A stretch of 64,000 bases of DNA from CAKZML01 sp963823435 (lineage in GTDB: Bacteria > Pseudomonadota > Gammaproteobacteria > Steroidobacterales > BM003), in assembly GCA_963823435.1 (NCBI GenBank), contig CAWGLN010000002.1, positions 124,001 through 188,000 of the forward strand. Reading direction: 5' to 3'. The notes beneath the pieces are model-generated. The model was not told the DNA's origin, made no database searches, and saw nothing but the letters and a program-made list of their open reading frames with translations. The translations under genes were made by a program, and so were the position numbers. Below, one piece after another: positions 26,412 to 35,613 of this stretch. The first letter of the stretch is position 1, and every line of letters starts with the position of its first letter.

Positions 26412-27795
26412 ATGAGACGATGGCTATACACCCTCCTGGCTCTTCTGAGCTGCGCTTGTGCAGGACCAGGATTCGCTGCTGACCCGCCCGACCTCGCCGG
26501 GCATGCGGTGGTGCTGGAGGTGGCCGATGCGATCGGACCGGCCACCAGCGACTACCTGCAGCGCGGCATTGAAGCCGCCGCCGAGGGCAAGGCCCAACTG
26601 GTGATCCTGACCCTGGACACGCCCGGTGGCCTGGATGCTTCCATGCGCGACATTATCAAGGCCATCCTGGCTTCCCCGGTTCCGGTAGTGACCTATGTTT
26701 ATCCCTCCGGATCGCGGGCCGCCAGCGCCGGCACCTATATGCTCTACGCCAGCCACGTGGCAGCCATGGCTCCGGCCACCAACCTCGGCGCCGCCACCCC
26801 TGTGTCGCTCATACCCGCCCCGCAAGGCACCCCCGACAAGGGCGAAGGCGCCGCGGGCGAGGATGAACAGCAGAAAACCCCTGCCCTCCCCGGCTCCGCG
26901 ATGGAGCGCAAGGTCATCAATGACGCGGTGGCCTATATACGTGGCCTGGCCGAATTGCGGGGCCGTAACGCCGAGTGGGCGGAACAGGCTGTGCGCGAGG
27001 CGGTCAGCCTGTCGGCCGAAAGCGCCCTGGAACAGGAGGTGATCGACATCCTGGCCACGGATATTCCAAACCTGTTGGCGCAACTGGATGGACGCATCAT
27101 CGTCACCCACACGGGCGAACACCAGTTGGCCACCCAGGGAATTGCGGTGCAACGGATCGAGGCCGATTGGCGCACCCGGGTGCTGAGTGTGATCACCAAT
27201 CCTACGGTCGCCTATCTGCTTTTACTGATCGGTATTTACGGTCTTATATTCGAAGGCTATAACCCGGGCGCCATCCTGCCCGGGGTGGTCGGCGCGATCT
27301 GCCTGCTGCTGGCCGCCTTCGCGCTGCAGGTCCTGCCCGTCAATTACGCTGGGCTGGCCCTGATTGCCCTGGGAATCGGGCTGATGATCGCAGAAGTATT
27401 TGCACCCAGCTTCGGTGCTACTTGGCATTGGAGGCGTAGCCGCCTTTGTCATCGGCAGTGTCATCCTGATTGACTCGGACGTGCCGGGATTCCAGGTTTC
27501 ACGAACGCTGATCGGGGCGGTGGCTACCGTCGGTGCAGGCTTGCTGTTTGGCATAATTGCGGTGGCAGTGAAGGCACGCAAGGCGCCGGTGGTCAGTGGC
27601 AGGGAACAGATGCTGGGCGCAACTGCACTGGCGCGGGAAGATTTTCAGCACGAAGGCCAGGTGCGAATTCAAAGTGAAGATTGGAACGCCCGCTGCCCAA
27701 CTCCGGTCTCCCGGGGCGACAGGCTGCGGGTAACAGGAATGGACGGACTCACCTTGCTGGTTGAGCCGGACGACAACGGAGGACAACAGCCATGA
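26412..27795 (+). pseudogene. nfeD: NfeD-family membrane protease, frameshifted
   Basis: Clp-like serine protease domain plus NfeD membrane and OB-fold domains. The first frame gives a signal peptide, LDTPGGLDASMRDI and SGSRAASAGTYML (catalytic Ser region), then membrane helices to EVFAPSFG near 27413. The rest (VLLGIGGVAAFVIGSVILIDSD through the C-terminal OB fold) is in the +1 frame to 27795. Removing one base at about 27418 restores FGVLGIGG and a protein of 460 residues, the normal size. Seen: the break. Inferred: a sequencing error or recent mutation. It is directly followed by slipin (4-nt overlap), as in many bacteria, where NfeD acts with the stomatin partner. Confidence 0.85.
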
Positions 27796-28550
27796 TCAAT
27801 TTCTCGTTAATTATCCTGTTCGCCGTGCTGGCTATTTTGTTTAGCGCGATCCGGATACTCAAGGAATACGAACGCGGTGTAGTTTTCCAGCTTGGCCGCT
27901 TTCACAAGGTCAAGGGGCCCGGCCTGGTGCTGGTCATTCCGGTGATCCAGACCATGACCCGCGTCGACCTGCGGGTAGTGGTCATGGACGTGCCCACCCA
28001 GGATGTCATTTCGCGTGACAACGTCTCGGTCAAGGTAAATGCCGTGGTGTATTTCCGCGTGGTGGATCCGGAGAAGTCCATTATCCAGGTGGAAAATTAC
28101 TTTGAAGCCACCAGTCAATTGTCACAGACCACGCTGCGCTCGGTGTTGGGACAGCACGAACTGGACGAGATGCTCTCCCAACGGGATCAACTCAATCACG
28201 ATATACAGCGCATCCTGGATGAGAGATCGGACGCCTGGGGTATCAAGGTTTCCAACGTGGAAATCAAGCACATCGACCTGGACGAGAGCATGATCCGTGC
28301 GATTGCCAAGCAGGCCGAGGCGGAAAGGACCCGGCGGGCAAAGGTCATTCATGCCGAGGGCGAGAAACAGGCCGCTCACCAACTGGTGGAAGCCGCAATC
28401 ACCCTGGGTGGCGACAGCAAGGCCTTGCAGTTGCGGTATCTGCAGACCCTGACGGAAATTGCCGGTGAGAGAAGTTCCATCATCGTATTCCCGCTGCCTA
28501 TAGACATCCTTGAAGGCTTGTCGAACAGGCTTGTGAAGAAGGATGATTGA
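27792..28550 (+). CDS. slipin (stomatin/SPFH-domain protein)
   Basis: A 252-residue membrane-anchored SPFH protein. An N-terminal helix (SLIILFAVLAILFSAI) precedes EYERGVVFQLGRFHKVKGPGL, VDVRV-type strands (TRVDLRVVVMDVPTQDVISRDNVSVKVNAVVYFRV) and a coiled-coil region rich in Ala and Glu (KQAEAERTRRAKVIHAEGEKQAA). Slipins oligomerise in the inner membrane and are partners and substrates of NfeD. The gene overlaps the end of nfeD by 4 nt, so reading through nfeD matters for its translation. Confidence 0.93.
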   Translation: MINFSLIILFAVLAILFSAIRILKEYERGVVFQLGRFHKVKGPGLVLVIPVIQTMTRVDLRVVVMDVPTQDVISRDNVSVKVNAVVYFRVVDPEKSIIQVENYFEATSQLSQTTLRSVLGQHELDEMLSQRDQLNHDIQRILDERSDAWGIKVSNVEIKHIDLDESMIRAIAKQAEAERTRRAKVIHAEGEKQAAHQLVEAAITLGGDSKALQLRYLQTLTEIAGERSSIIVFPLPIDILEGLSNRLVKKDD

Positions 28551-28584
28551 AAGCGGCGAAAAAGCGTAGCAATCAGCGATCCGG

Positions 28585-29799
28585 CTATAGCAGGCTCCTG
28601 AGTTCGAAATCGGTGTCGGCGGCCTGCTGGTGGCTGGGATAAACGCGGGCTGCCAGCAGTTTTCTGCCTACCATGTGATCACCGGAACTGTTGACCGATT
28701 CCACGGCGAGCAACTCGTCGCCACGGAAACAGAACAGGGAAAACTTGCCTGCCGCCAGGTCGCCACGTAGCACGACCCGATCGGAACCCTCGGACAGGCC
28801 GACCATTTGCAACTTGTACTCAAATTGATCCGACCAGAACCACGGGGCCTGATTGTAAGCCAGCTTCTGCCCTATCAGGCTGGCTGCGGCAGTCCTGGCC
28901 TGCTCCACCGCGTTGTGCACTGATTCCAGACGCAGGCGTCTGCCCAGCAAGGCATTGGGATGATTAGTGCAATCACCCAGCGCGACAATACGGGTATCTG
29001 ATGTCCGGGCAAACTCGTCAACCAGGATGCCGTTATCACAGGCCAGGCCCGCCCGCGCAGCCAACTCCTGGTTGGGCAACACGCCAATGCCGACAACGAC
29101 CACATCCGCCGCAATCTCCCGCCCGTCAGCCAGGCGCACGGCCTCTACTCTCTCATTTGCTCCCCCTAGCGTTTCGACCCCGGCATTCAGCAGTACGTTT
29201 ACGCCGGCGGCCGTATGGGTTGCCAGGAAAAAATCAGATAGTTCGGGGGTAACGGCGCGTGCCATCAACCTGTCCATCGCCTCGACCACGGTGACATTTT
29301 TCCCCAGGGCACGAGCGGACGCGGCGACTTCCAAACCGATGAAGCCCCCACCGATGACGCAGACTTCCTGTTTATCGGCCCATTCGTTCTGCAGGTGTCT
29401 CGCATCGTCGATACCCCGCAGATAATGAACACCTTTGAGCCCTGCCCCGGGCACGGACAGTTCTCGAACCCGGGCGCCGGTTGCAATGGCCAGGCGGTCA
29501 AAAGGCAGGCGTTCTCCGGTATCCAGTTCCACACACGCCGCGTCCCTGTCCAGGGAAACGGCGCGGCAGGACAAGCGGGTTGTAATCTGGTGCCGGGTGT
29601 AGAAGTCCTCTGGTCGAAACGCCAGTCGTTTCTGGCTCATTTCACCACTCAGGAACTTCTTGGAAAGGGGCGGCCGTTGATAAGGCAGCCAGGGTTCCTC
29701 GCCGACCAGGGTAATGGCGTCTTCGCAACCGCCCCGACGCAGTGAGTCAAGCAACTGCCCGGCCCCGTGACCGGCGCCAATTACCAGGATTTTTTGCAC
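28585..29799 (-). CDS. FAD/NAD(P)-dependent ferredoxin reductase (BphA4/putidaredoxin-reductase type)
   Basis: A 404-residue reductase that passes electrons from NAD(P)H to a [2Fe-2S] ferredoxin. FAD site: ILVIGAGHGAGQLLDSLR; LPYQRPPLSKKFL is the hallmark of this subfamily. NAD site: EVCVIGGGFIGLEVAASARALGKNVTVVEA. VALGDCTNHPN is the second FAD motif. The ferredoxin gene lies immediately upstream (23-nt gap), so the pair is a two-component electron chain. No oxygenase gene is visible next to them. Confidence 0.9.
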   Translation of the reverse strand: MQKILVIGAGHGAGQLLDSLRRGGCEDAITLVGEEPWLPYQRPPLSKKFLSGEMSQKRLAFRPEDFYTRHQITTRLSCRAVSLDRDAACVELDTGERLPFDRLAIATGARVRELSVPGAGLKGVHYLRGIDDARHLQNEWADKQEVCVIGGGFIGLEVAASARALGKNVTVVEAMDRLMARAVTPELSDFFLATHTAAGVNVLLNAGVETLGGANERVEAVRLADGREIAADVVVVGIGVLPNQELAARAGLACDNGILVDEFARTSDTRIVALGDCTNHPNALLGRRLRLESVHNAVEQARTAAASLIGQKLAYNQAPWFWSDQFEYKLQMVGLSEGSDRVVLRGDLAAGKFSLFCFRGDELLAVESVNSSGDHMVGRKLLAARVYPSHQQAADTDFELRSLL

Positions 29800-29822
29800 G
29801 AAGGGACCTCGTTTGCCGACCG

Positions 29823-30146
29823 CTACAGTTGTGTTTCCGGCAGGGTCACCACCAGGCCATCCAGGTCCTGGGTAATTTCCACCTGGCAGGCCAGTCGGCT
29901 GTTGGATCCGGCCGGGCTGGAGGCAAATTCAAGCATTTCGCTCTCAAGATCTCCGCGCACCGGTAGTTTATCCAGCCACTGCGGATCAATATAACAGTGG
30001 CAGGTCGCGCAACTGCAGCAACCGCCACACTCGCCAATGATGCCATCCAGGGCATTATTAATGGCGGCTTCCATCACGGTGGTACCCTCTTCCACCTGCA
30101 GGGTGTGGGTCTCGCCGGAATGCTCAATCAGGGTAATCGTTGGCAC
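29823..30146 (-). CDS. [2Fe-2S] ferredoxin, adrenodoxin/putidaredoxin type
   Basis: A 107-residue ferredoxin. Cluster ligands are in GECGGCCSCATCHCYID (Cys spacing C-x5-C-x2-C) and a distal Cys in SRLACQVE. The GTG start at 30146 follows GAGG and gives the expected start PTITLIEHSGE; longer in-frame extensions run into the acyl-CoA dehydrogenase gene and are not credible. It pairs with the downstream reductase. Such ferredoxins feed cytochrome P450s or Rieske oxygenases, so its place in a beta-oxidation cluster is unexpected. Confidence 0.88.
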   Translation of the reverse strand: MPTITLIEHSGETHTLQVEEGTTVMEAAINNALDGIIGECGGCCSCATCHCYIDPQWLDKLPVRGDLESEMLEFASSPAGSNSRLACQVEITQDLDGLVVTLPETQL

Positions 30147-30243
30147 GTATTCGCCTCTTCGAAATGACCTTGCCGACTTCGATAAGCCGGCAAGCCTGCC
30201 ATTGTCTTTCCTTGACAGGGGTCTTGTCGAGTCCCCGCCCGGT

Positions 30244-31404
30244 CTAGCTTGTGAGCTTGCGCTTGTCCAGACCGATTGAACGGGCGATGATCTCGCGCAT
30301 GATCTCGGAACTGCCGGCATAGATACGTGATACACGCGCGTCGGTAAACATGCGCGAGATGCGGTAGTCCGACATGTAGCCGGCGCCGCCATGCAACTGC
30401 ACGCACTCGTCCATGACCTGCCCTTCCAGTTCGCTGCTGAGCAACTTGACCTTGGCAGCCTCTTCCGCGGTGAGTTTGCCCTGGTTGTGCGCAAGCACGC
30501 ACTGGTCGACGTAGACCTGTACGCAATCGATACGCGCCCGCATATCGGCCAGCTTGAACCGGGTATTTTGAAAAGCGCCTATGGGTTGGCCGAAAGCCTT
30601 GCGTTCCCTGACGTAATCCAGGGTGAGTCCGAACGCCGCCTCGGCGTGAGCCACGGTGCCGCAGGCATTGATCAGGCGTTCCTCGGCCAGGAATTGCATG
30701 AGGTAATAGAAGCCTTTGGTCGCGTCCCCGAGCACATTTTCCTTTGGAATCTTCACGTTTTCGAAAAACAGTTCGGCCGTATCCTGGGCGTGCAGGCCCA
30801 TCTTCGCCAGCTTGCCGCCACGGCTGAAGCCCGGCATGTCCCGTTCCACCACAAACAGCCCCATGCCGTGCGGCTTGTCCGGCACCGTCCTTGCGGCCAC
30901 CACCACGAGATCCGCCAGCAAGCCATTTGAAATAAAGGTCTTGGAGCCATTGAGCAACCAGTGATCGCCCTTGTCCTCGGCCCGCGTGCGGGTACCCGAG
31001 ATATCCGACCCGGCACCCGCCTCGGTCATGGCCACTGCGAGGATGGACTTGCCCTTGATGCAATCGGGCAGCCAACGCGTTTTTTGTTCCTCGCTGCCCA
31101 ATTGACCCAGGTAGGGACCCACCAGGCGGGTATGCAGGTTGATGAAGAAGCCGTTCTCACCGTGGTGAACATTTTCCTCAATCAGAATCTGTTCGTAGCG
31201 GAAATCCTCGATGCCTGCACCGCCATATTTCTCGTCAGCCCAGAGCAGGAGCAGGCCCTGCTCTCCAGCTTTCTCGAAAGCCTCGCGGTCGACGATCCCC
31301 TGGGCGCGCCAGCGTTCCGCGTGCGGACCAATCTCGTTCTGCATGAACCGGCGCACCGATTCCCTGAACATGTCATGTTCTTCGTCAAATATCAGGCGAT
31401 CCAT
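30244..31404 (-). CDS. acyl-CoA dehydrogenase
   Basis: The FAD enzyme for the first step of beta-oxidation, 386 residues. AMTEAGAGSDISGTRTRAE and WLLNGSKTFISNG bind FAD and substrate. QLHGGAGYMSDY and RIYAGSSEIMREIIAR are the C-terminal signatures. At the usual YEG position for the catalytic Glu the sequence is YAG, so the base is probably the Glu of LAEERLINACG, as in long-chain and isovaleryl-CoA dehydrogenases. A strong terminator lies 37 nt before the start. Ferredoxin and reductase genes follow. Confidence 0.9.
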   Translation of the reverse strand: MDRLIFDEEHDMFRESVRRFMQNEIGPHAERWRAQGIVDREAFEKAGEQGLLLLWADEKYGGAGIEDFRYEQILIEENVHHGENGFFINLHTRLVGPYLGQLGSEEQKTRWLPDCIKGKSILAVAMTEAGAGSDISGTRTRAEDKGDHWLLNGSKTFISNGLLADLVVVAARTVPDKPHGMGLFVVERDMPGFSRGGKLAKMGLHAQDTAELFFENVKIPKENVLGDATKGFYYLMQFLAEERLINACGTVAHAEAAFGLTLDYVRERKAFGQPIGAFQNTRFKLADMRARIDCVQVYVDQCVLAHNQGKLTAEEAAKVKLLSSELEGQVMDECVQLHGGAGYMSDYRISRMFTDARVSRIYAGSSEIMREIIARSIGLDKRKLTS

Positions 31405-31440
31405 AAGCTTGTCCGTTGATCAGGTGCGAGGCGTGCGTGA

Positions 31441-31473
31441 AAAAAAGCCGGGTTCCCGAAGGAACCCGGCTTT
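31441..31473 (-). terminator. intrinsic terminator between the FadB/J-type gene and the acyl-CoA dehydrogenase gene
   Basis: On the minus strand, AAAGCCGGGTTCC-TTCG-GGAACCCGGCTTT is a perfect 13-bp stem with a TTCG loop and ends in six Ts. It lies 5 nt past the FadB/J-type stop, inside a run of same-strand genes. Confidence 0.93.
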
Positions 31474-31477
31474 GGCC

Positions 31478-33652
31478 CTAGGCCGCAGAAGCGTCAAGTT
31501 CGGCGGGCAGTGGGTAGAAACGCTCGCCCTTGCCGGCCCTGGCCCGCAACCAGTCGGATACCTGGAAGCGTTCACCGTATGCCGCTGCCAGGCGATCGCA
31601 TTCGCTGACAAATTTCTCCAGGCCAACGGTATCGATGAACGACAGCGTGCCGCCCGTGTGCGGCGGGAAACCCCAGCCAAAAATGGAGCCGATGTCGGCA
31701 TCTTCCGGGTGGGTGACCACGCCCTCTTCCACGCATCTTGCCGTTTCCAGCGCCTGGATATACAGCAAGCGGGTTTTCACTTCTTCAGCGGTGGGTTGCT
31801 TGGCCGCCAGGGGATAGATCTCTGCCAGGCCTTCCCACAGGTGCTTGCGCCCGCCCTCCGGGTAGGCATAGAAGCCCTTGCCGCTACGCTTGCCCTTGCG
31901 TCCCAGTTCATTGACGAATTTGTCCACCACCTCGTAACTGGTTGGACGCGTGTAATCAGCACCCATGTCCATCTCGGTCTGTTTCATGACCTTGTAGGCA
32001 AGCTCGATGGCGACCTCGTCGGCGACCGCCAGCGGTCCCACCGGCATACCGGCCCGGCGGGCGATATTTTCAATAAAGGCAGGATTCACCCCTTCCTTGA
32101 GCAGGGTCATACCTTCATTGGTATAGGTGCCAAAGCAACGACTGGTATAGAAACCGCGACTGTCATTCACAACGATAGGCGTCTTGCGTAACTGACCAAC
32201 GTAGTCCAAAGCCCTGGCGATGGTTTCGTCACTGGTTTTTTCACCCACGATGATTTCCACCAGCGGCATCTTGTCCACCGGTGAAAAGAAATGGATACCA
32301 ATGAACTGATCGGGTCTCTTTGAGGCCTCCGCCAGCCCGGTGATAGGCAGGGTAGAAGTATTGCTCGCAAACACTGATGTCGCCGGAATCACCGCCTCGG
32401 TCCTGGCGGTCACGTCCGCCTTGATCTCGCGACTCTCAAAGACTGCCTCAATCACCAGGTCGCAACCTTCCAGGTCGGCATAATCCGTCGTGGGTTTGAT
32501 CATCCCCAGCAGGGCGTCGGCCTTGGCCTGGTCCATCTTGCCACGCTCTACCTGCTTGGCCAGCAGACTGGCGGAGTATTGTTTGCCTTTCTCGGCACCG
32601 GCGAGCTCGGTATCCAGCAGCACCACCTCCATACCCGCACCGGCAGACACGTAGGCCACACCGGCACCCATCATGCCCGCCCCCAGGATTCCCAGTTTCC
32701 TGACCTGGGATTTCTCCACGTCCCTGGGGCGACGTACAAGCTTGTCTGCCAGGCCCTTGTTGATGAACAGGGTACGCATCATATTGCGTGCTACCGGACC
32801 GGCCAGTAATTTGGCGAAGTACTTGGACTCTACCTGCAGCCCCTTGTCGATGGGCATGGCGGTGCCCTCGTACACGCTGGACAGGATGCCCAGGGCGGCC
32901 GGGTAGTTGTGCTGTGTGCTCTTGGCGGTTAACGCATTACCCACGATAAAGGTCTGCACGGCACCAGGATGCATACCGCCTGCGCCGCCGGGAACCTTGA
33001 AACCTTTCTTGTCCCAGGGCGCCTCGGGGTCACCTTTTTCAAGCACCCATTTGCGTGCCCGGGCTTCCAGTTCCGCCACCGGCGCAATCTCATGCACGAT
33101 ACCCAGCGCCAGGGCCTTGTCGGGTCGCACATGGCGTCCTTCCAGCATCAGGGGCAGGGCTTCGCGTATGCCAATAAGACGTGGCAGTCTCTGGGTGCCG
33201 CCAGCACCGGGCAACAGACCGACCTGCGACTCGGGCAAACCAACCGTCGCCTTGGGGTGGTCCGACAATACCCGGTAGTGACAGGCCAGGCACAATTCGA
33301 GACCGCCACCCAGGGCAACCCCGTTGATGGCCACGGCCACCGGCTTGCCGCAGGTTTCCAGCTTGCGGTAGGCCTGGCTCAATTCCTGACTCCAGTCATA
33401 GCACTGCTTGAGGCTCGCGCCCCGGTCATAGGCGGTAACCAGGTCTTTCAGGTCGGCGCCGGCGATGAAGGAACTCTTGCCGGACACGATCACCACGCCC
33501 TTGACCTTGTCGTCGCCGGAAACCTTGTCGGCACACTCGGCGATTTCACGGATCAGTTCCGGGGTCAGCACGTTCATGGAACGGTCGGGCACGTCGATAG
33601 TCAGGGTAACAATGCCTTCCTTATCGAGTTTGTAATGTATGGTCTTGCTCAT
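31478..33652 (-). CDS. bifunctional enoyl-CoA hydratase/3-hydroxyacyl-CoA dehydrogenase (FadB/FadJ family)
   Basis: Performs beta-oxidation hydration and NAD-dependent oxidation in one 724-residue chain. N-terminal crotonase domain: SSFIAGADLKDL, INGVALGGGLELCLACHYR and GLPESQVGLLPGAGGTQRLPRLIG (two catalytic Glu). Dehydrogenase domain: LGILGAGMMGAGVAYVSAGAGMEVVLLD binds NAD, and GIHFFSPVDKMPLVEII contains the catalytic His. Paired with a thiolase gene 33 nt upstream. The gene order thiolase first, then FadB/J-type, is seen here. Confidence 0.93.
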   Translation of the reverse strand: MSKTIHYKLDKEGIVTLTIDVPDRSMNVLTPELIREIAECADKVSGDDKVKGVVIVSGKSSFIAGADLKDLVTAYDRGASLKQCYDWSQELSQAYRKLETCGKPVAVAINGVALGGGLELCLACHYRVLSDHPKATVGLPESQVGLLPGAGGTQRLPRLIGIREALPLMLEGRHVRPDKALALGIVHEIAPVAELEARARKWVLEKGDPEAPWDKKGFKVPGGAGGMHPGAVQTFIVGNALTAKSTQHNYPAALGILSSVYEGTAMPIDKGLQVESKYFAKLLAGPVARNMMRTLFINKGLADKLVRRPRDVEKSQVRKLGILGAGMMGAGVAYVSAGAGMEVVLLDTELAGAEKGKQYSASLLAKQVERGKMDQAKADALLGMIKPTTDYADLEGCDLVIEAVFESREIKADVTARTEAVIPATSVFASNTSTLPITGLAEASKRPDQFIGIHFFSPVDKMPLVEIIVGEKTSDETIARALDYVGQLRKTPIVVNDSRGFYTSRCFGTYTNEGMTLLKEGVNPAFIENIARRAGMPVGPLAVADEVAIELAYKVMKQTEMDMGADYTRPTSYEVVDKFVNELGRKGKRSGKGFYAYPEGGRKHLWEGLAEIYPLAAKQPTAEEVKTRLLYIQALETARCVEEGVVTHPEDADIGSIFGWGFPPHTGGTLSFIDTVGLEKFVSECDRLAAAYGERFQVSDWLRARAGKGERFYPLPAELDASAA

Positions 33653-33685
33653 TTCATTGTCCTGTGTGAATTGCTGATCCAGCGA

Positions 33686-34894
33686 CTAGACGCGCTCGAT
33701 GATAGTGGCGGTGCCCATGCCGGCGCCGATGCACAAGGTAACCAGCGCGGTACCCAGGTCACGTCGCTCCAGTTCATCCAGGACAGTGCCCAGGATCATG
33801 GCGCCGGTGGCTCCCAGTGGATGACCCATGGCAATGGCGCCGCCGTTGACGTTGATCTTGTCGTGGGAAATGTTCAGCTTCTGCATGAAACGCAGAACCA
33901 CCGAGGCGAAGGCCTCGTTAAGTTCGTACAAGTCAATATCCGACACCTTCATGCCTGCACGTTTCAGGACTTTTTCGGTCGCGTACGAGGGACCCGTCAA
34001 CATGATGGTGGGTTCGCTGCCGACCGAGGCAAAGGCGCGTATGCGTGCCCGGGGTTTCAGCCCGGCAACTTTTCCAACTTCACGACTACCAATCAGTACG
34101 GCGGCCGCTCCATCGACGATACCGCTGGAGTTGCCACCGGTATGCACATGCTGGATGGTTTCCACATTCGGATAACGCTGAATCGCGACATTGTCGAAGC
34201 CGGCCTGTTGCCCGGGAATCTCGAATGCGGCCTTCAGACCGGCCAGACTCTCCAGGGTCGTTCCCGGTCGCATATGCTCATCCCGCGCCAGCAACACCTC
34301 GCCGATGCAATCCCTGACGGGAATCACCGAATTGTCGAAATAGCCCTTGTCCCAGGCATTGGCCGCACGTACCTGGCTTTCCAGGGCATAGGTGTCGAGA
34401 TCCTGGCGGGAGAACCCGTTGAGCGTGGCAATCAGATCCGCACTGATACCCTGGGGTACAAAATAGGTGCCGAACGCAACCTGGGGATCGGTCGGCCAGG
34501 CCCCACCATCGGCGCCCATGGGGACGCGGGACATGGATTCCACGCCACCGCCTATCGCCATGTCCGATTGGCCACTCATGATTTGTGCCGCGGCGCTGTT
34601 GACAGCCTCAAGGCCCGAGGCGCAGAAGCGGTTAATCTGCTTGCCCGGTACCGACTCCGCGTATCCCGCGTGCATGGCGGCAACCCTGGCGATATTGGCG
34701 CCCTGCTCTCCCACGGGCGCAACGCAGCCCAGGATCACATCGTCCAGCAGGGACGTATCCAGGCCATTGCGTTCCCTCAGGGCATGCAGCACCTGTCGGG
34801 TCAGCTCGATAGGAGTAACCTCATGCAAGGCGCCATCCGCCTTGCCACGGCCCCTGGGCGTGCGCACGTGATCATAAATATAGGCGTCAGCCAT
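33686..34894 (-). CDS. acetyl-CoA C-acyltransferase (thiolase)
   Basis: Cleaves 3-ketoacyl-CoA to acetyl-CoA at the end of each beta-oxidation round. Seen: the nucleophilic Cys in NRFCASGLEAVN, NEAFASVVLRFM, GGAIAMGHPLGATGA with the catalytic His, and the second Cys in TLCIGAGMG. The 402 residues are the usual length. It starts 18 nt after the TetR stop and leads into the FadB/J-type gene, forming a regulator-thiolase-multienzyme operon. Confidence 0.93.
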   Translation of the reverse strand: MADAYIYDHVRTPRGRGKADGALHEVTPIELTRQVLHALRERNGLDTSLLDDVILGCVAPVGEQGANIARVAAMHAGYAESVPGKQINRFCASGLEAVNSAAAQIMSGQSDMAIGGGVESMSRVPMGADGGAWPTDPQVAFGTYFVPQGISADLIATLNGFSRQDLDTYALESQVRAANAWDKGYFDNSVIPVRDCIGEVLLARDEHMRPGTTLESLAGLKAAFEIPGQQAGFDNVAIQRYPNVETIQHVHTGGNSSGIVDGAAAVLIGSREVGKVAGLKPRARIRAFASVGSEPTIMLTGPSYATEKVLKRAGMKVSDIDLYELNEAFASVVLRFMQKLNISHDKINVNGGAIAMGHPLGATGAMILGTVLDELERRDLGTALVTLCIGAGMGTATIIERV

Positions 34895-34912
34895 GATTGC
34901 TATCCTCGTGAA

Positions 34913-35554
34913 TCATTGAAGGGAACTCTTGCCGTCAGGTGGCTCGAGCATATTGCGAGTACTACGTTTGAATTCTTCGTGCATGGGCAACAGGTGGACA
35001 TCCGGATTGACCATCCATTGCAGGCCGATGCCGGAAATGGTTGCCAGGAAATGCTCCGCAAAGCGCTCGGGCCCGATGTCAGGACGGACGACACCGGTAG
35101 CCTGGCCTGCGCGCACCCAGCCGCTCACCGCCTGGCGCTGCTTGGCTTGCACTTCGGATACGCGAGACTGGATACCGGAGCCAGGATCGATCGAGGCGAA
35201 GGCCAGTATGCTTAAAGCCCGAAACTGGGAAGGCATTTCGTGGATGAAGTGGTAGTGGGCATCGATGGCGGCGCACAGGCCGTCCACGGCCGAAAGCTGT
35301 CCCATCGCGGATTGCAGGCGCTCCAGCCAGACGGCGGCAAGGGTCTTGGTGACCGCCCGCATCAGGCCAGTCTTTGATCCGTACTGGTAGGTCACCAGGC
35401 CACGGCTGTAACCGGCGCGTTCACCCACCGCGCGCAAGGTCGTACCGGAAATACCCAGCTCGGTGATCAGCTCGACCGCTGCATCCACCATGCGCTGTTC
35501 CGATATAGCCCGGCGCCTGGCCTGAGATATTTTCCTAACCGGTGGCTCCGACAA
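34913..35554 (-). CDS. TetR-family transcriptional regulator of the beta-oxidation operon
   Basis: A 213-residue repressor-type protein. The DNA-binding domain is ISGTTLRAVGERAGYSRGLVTYQYGSKTGLMRAV, with a helix-turn-helix. The C-terminal ligand domain follows. The most likely start is TTG at 35554, behind GGGAGG; the open frame continues to an ATG at 35617 that lies inside hrpA's last codons. It is first in the operon with the thiolase and FadB/J genes, so autoregulation and a fatty acyl-CoA ligand are plausible inferences. A perfect palindrome sits just upstream. Confidence 0.88.
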   Translation of the reverse strand: MSEPPVRKISQARRRAISEQRMVDAAVELITELGISGTTLRAVGERAGYSRGLVTYQYGSKTGLMRAVTKTLAAVWLERLQSAMGQLSAVDGLCAAIDAHYHFIHEMPSQFRALSILAFASIDPGSGIQSRVSEVQAKQRQAVSGWVRAGQATGVVRPDIGPERFAEHFLATISGIGLQWMVNPDVHLLPMHEEFKRSTRNMLEPPDGKSSLQ

Positions 35555-35572
35555 CGACAGCCTCCCACATAA

Positions 35573-35587
35573 CTTGTCAGCGACAAG
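35573..35587. promoter_or_regulatory. candidate operator palindrome upstream of the TetR gene
   Basis: CTTGTC-AGC-GACAAG is a perfect 6-3-6 inverted repeat, 19 nt before the TetR start and inside the only 59-nt gap available for its promoter. The length fits a TetR dimer site. Half-sites also occur at 31408-31413 just before the acyl-CoA dehydrogenase start. Confidence 0.45.
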
Positions 35588-35613
35588 GAAGTTAGCTGCA
35601 GCGCACCAAAAGG

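Noticed and set aside
32969..35215. 748-codon + strand open frame opposite the beta-oxidation genes
   Set aside because: It runs antisense to three well-supported genes (FadB/J, thiolase, TetR) and has no recognisable domain; it arises from the GC-rich third-position bias.
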